A stretch of 64,000 nucleotides of DNA. Source: Niabella drilacis. Its GTDB lineage: Bacteria > Bacteroidota > Bacteroidia > Chitinophagales > Chitinophagaceae. The position numbers and the translations under genes are program-made. This document shows, piece after piece, positions 62,721 through 64,000 of the stretch. Positions within the stretch are counted from its first letter, which is position 1. Each line of letters starts with the position of its first letter. The stretch is from positions 179,587 to 243,586 of the forward strand of contig NZ_FMZO01000008.1 in the NCBI RefSeq assembly GCF_900101395.1. Direction: 5' to 3'. Under the pieces are notes generated by a model that saw only the letters and a list, made by a program, of their open reading frames with translations, made no database searches and was not told the origin of the DNA.

Positions 62721-64000
62721 ATGAAAAAAAAAATTAACTACTTTTTCCGGCCTCCTGTTGCTTTTTCTTTTTATTTACGTTGGATGTAATAAAGCCATTC
62801 ATGAAAAGGACGGTGCCGATACGTTAAGTGAAAAAAAGAAAAACGTAAAAGGCGCCAGCTACAAAAAAGGCGATTTTGTGTTTAGTATGACCAACCTGCG
62901 TAAAATTACAAGTCCGCGTTCGCTTACGGCTGATCCTATTATCCAGCCAACGCACCTGTATATGGTTTTTAAACCGGTAACGGCGGCGCATTACCAGGCC
63001 ATAGAGGATAAGCATATTCCTGTTTACCCCTTCCCTTTGGCAACGGATTCATTGGATGTAAGCGATCCGGATTATTCCACCTTATACACGTTCCTTCCCA
63101 TCAAAAATGCAGGGGATCTGCCCAACTGTCCCTATACATTGTTAGACAGTGTTTGCCTGCTTAACCCGGAGTCACCCGCTGCGGCGCTTGCCTACCAGGC
63201 AGCGGGAAAAGTGTTCCCGTTCTCCGTCAATTCGGGTGGGGGTGAAGGGGGACCGGATGATCCTTGTGATCCCTGGGAGTATTGTCCTGTTGTACCGGAT
63301 CCGCCAATTGATCCGCCGCCACCGCCCCATCACCCGGCGCCGCTATTGCCTGCGGATAACCGGCTGGCTCCGTTTACGGTTACCTACAATGGTTGCAGTA
63401 TGAATACGGATGAAAATTACCCGAGTGGGCGGATAACGGTTGAAGAAACACAATGGGGAAATGGAGGGATAGCCTATGAGGGGGTGGCCGATGTAAGGGT
63501 AGAGATCCTGGGGCCCATGGGCCAGCGGGTAGTGGCGCAAACCGACCGGTATGGATGCTTTAAAGCTACCAGTGCCATTATAGGCTTCCGGCCCCCGGTC
63601 GGGCCACGGCTGCCGGTTATTATGAATGTTATTTTTGAAAGTGATCGCAAGGAAATAAGGGGCTATAATGATCTTGCCAACCTGGGGCAATACAACCTGC
63701 CTTTAAAGCATATTTATGGAAATATATCGTATAGCATGAATAATGCGAATATTTCTTATGAACGGAATACAGATGACCAGGATAATGATGCAAAATACTA
63801 TGTGGCGGCCACGGTTAATAACGCGTTATATGAATTTGATGAGAATGCCGCAGCGGATGGCATTTTACCGCCTCCGTATGGGATTCAGATATTAGTGCAT
63901 CGTTTTGCCGGGGATGGTGCTGCACCCATGTTTGCACAAATGTCCGGCACCTACCCGGTGCAAATGGGTACAATTAAGTCGTTTTTCATAGGTGCAGCCG
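62721..64000 (+). pseudogene. Lipoprotein out of frame at a run of ten A's; runs past window end
   Basis: ATG at 62721 is followed by ten A's (62724-62733). In that frame translation stops at TAA after 22 codons. With nine A's it would read MKKKLTTFSGLLLLFLFIYV GC, a textbook lipoprotein signal (lipobox YVGC). That frame is then open for over 420 codons to the end of the window. The mature part has a Pro-rich linker (PPIDPPPPPHHPAP) near residue 195 and a carboxypeptidase-regulatory-like domain (VADVRVEILGPMGQRVVAQT DRYGCFK). It is either a sequencing or assembly error, a phase-variable gene, or a gene rescued by slippage on the A-tract. Confidence 0.7.

Overview
The window looks like the chromosome of a Bacteroidota member, most likely order Chitinophagales, family Chitinophagaceae. 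The evidence is gene content and signals. There is a SusC/SusD pair with a hybrid two-component regulator, type IX secretion (T9SS) components, many small lipoproteins and PorT-like barrels. The order rpsU-xerC-hpf is present, promoters fit TTTG-N19/21-TAnnTTTG, and Shine-Dalgarno (SD) sequences are almost absent. No rRNA, tRNA, CRISPR array, prophage or complete insertion sequence was seen.

Layout. 1-5.3 kb: a partial gene, an RlmK-like rRNA methyltransferase, an exonuclease/GIY-YIG nuclease, an SGNH hydrolase and tyrS. 5.5-12.9 kb: a PorV/PorQ-type barrel, a long PorU-type T9SS sortase and an acyltransferase. 12.9-15.3 kb: ribE, then rpsU (with a rare perfect SD), xerC and hpf. 15.5-23.4 kb: small lipoproteins, a BNR propeller, a barrel, thrS and der. 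23.4-26.7 kb: a translationally coupled operon of a secreted protein, a multi-pass membrane protein, a NarL-type kinase and its regulator. 26.8-32.1 kb: envelope proteins of unknown role, including an M15-like peptidase, a barrel and a coiled-coil membrane protein. 32.7-35.3 kb: a short mobile element, a PEP mutase-like enzyme and a fluoride-riboswitch-controlled CLC-F antiporter.

35.5-49.9 kb is a polysaccharide utilization locus: a GH43-like propeller, a divergent hybrid two-component regulator, SusC, SusD, a GH88 unsaturated glucuronyl hydrolase, a DUF2264 protein and a Tat-exported sugar isomerase-like protein. No lyase is encoded beside the GH88. 50-52.1 kb: a second, inverted and identical copy of the mobile element, a GAF histidine kinase and a methyltransferase. 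53.0-58.5 kb: JetA, JetB and JetC of a type I Wadjet (SMC-like anti-plasmid) system, but no JetD nuclease. 59-64 kb: palindromic REP-like repeats, a secreted-protein gene broken by one stop codon, a Dabb protein, and a lipoprotein gene whose signal peptide is out of frame at a run of ten A's.

Strongest observations: (1) a fluoride riboswitch whose last bases also form a perfect 11-bp hairpin ending at the CLC-F start codon; (2) two identical 161-bp palindromic elements in opposite orientation, each just upstream of a gene start; (3) Wadjet without its nuclease; (4) rpsU with a full SD in a genome that hardly uses them; (5) a homopolymer-disrupted lipoprotein; (6) a composite palindromic repeat family in 52-61 kb.
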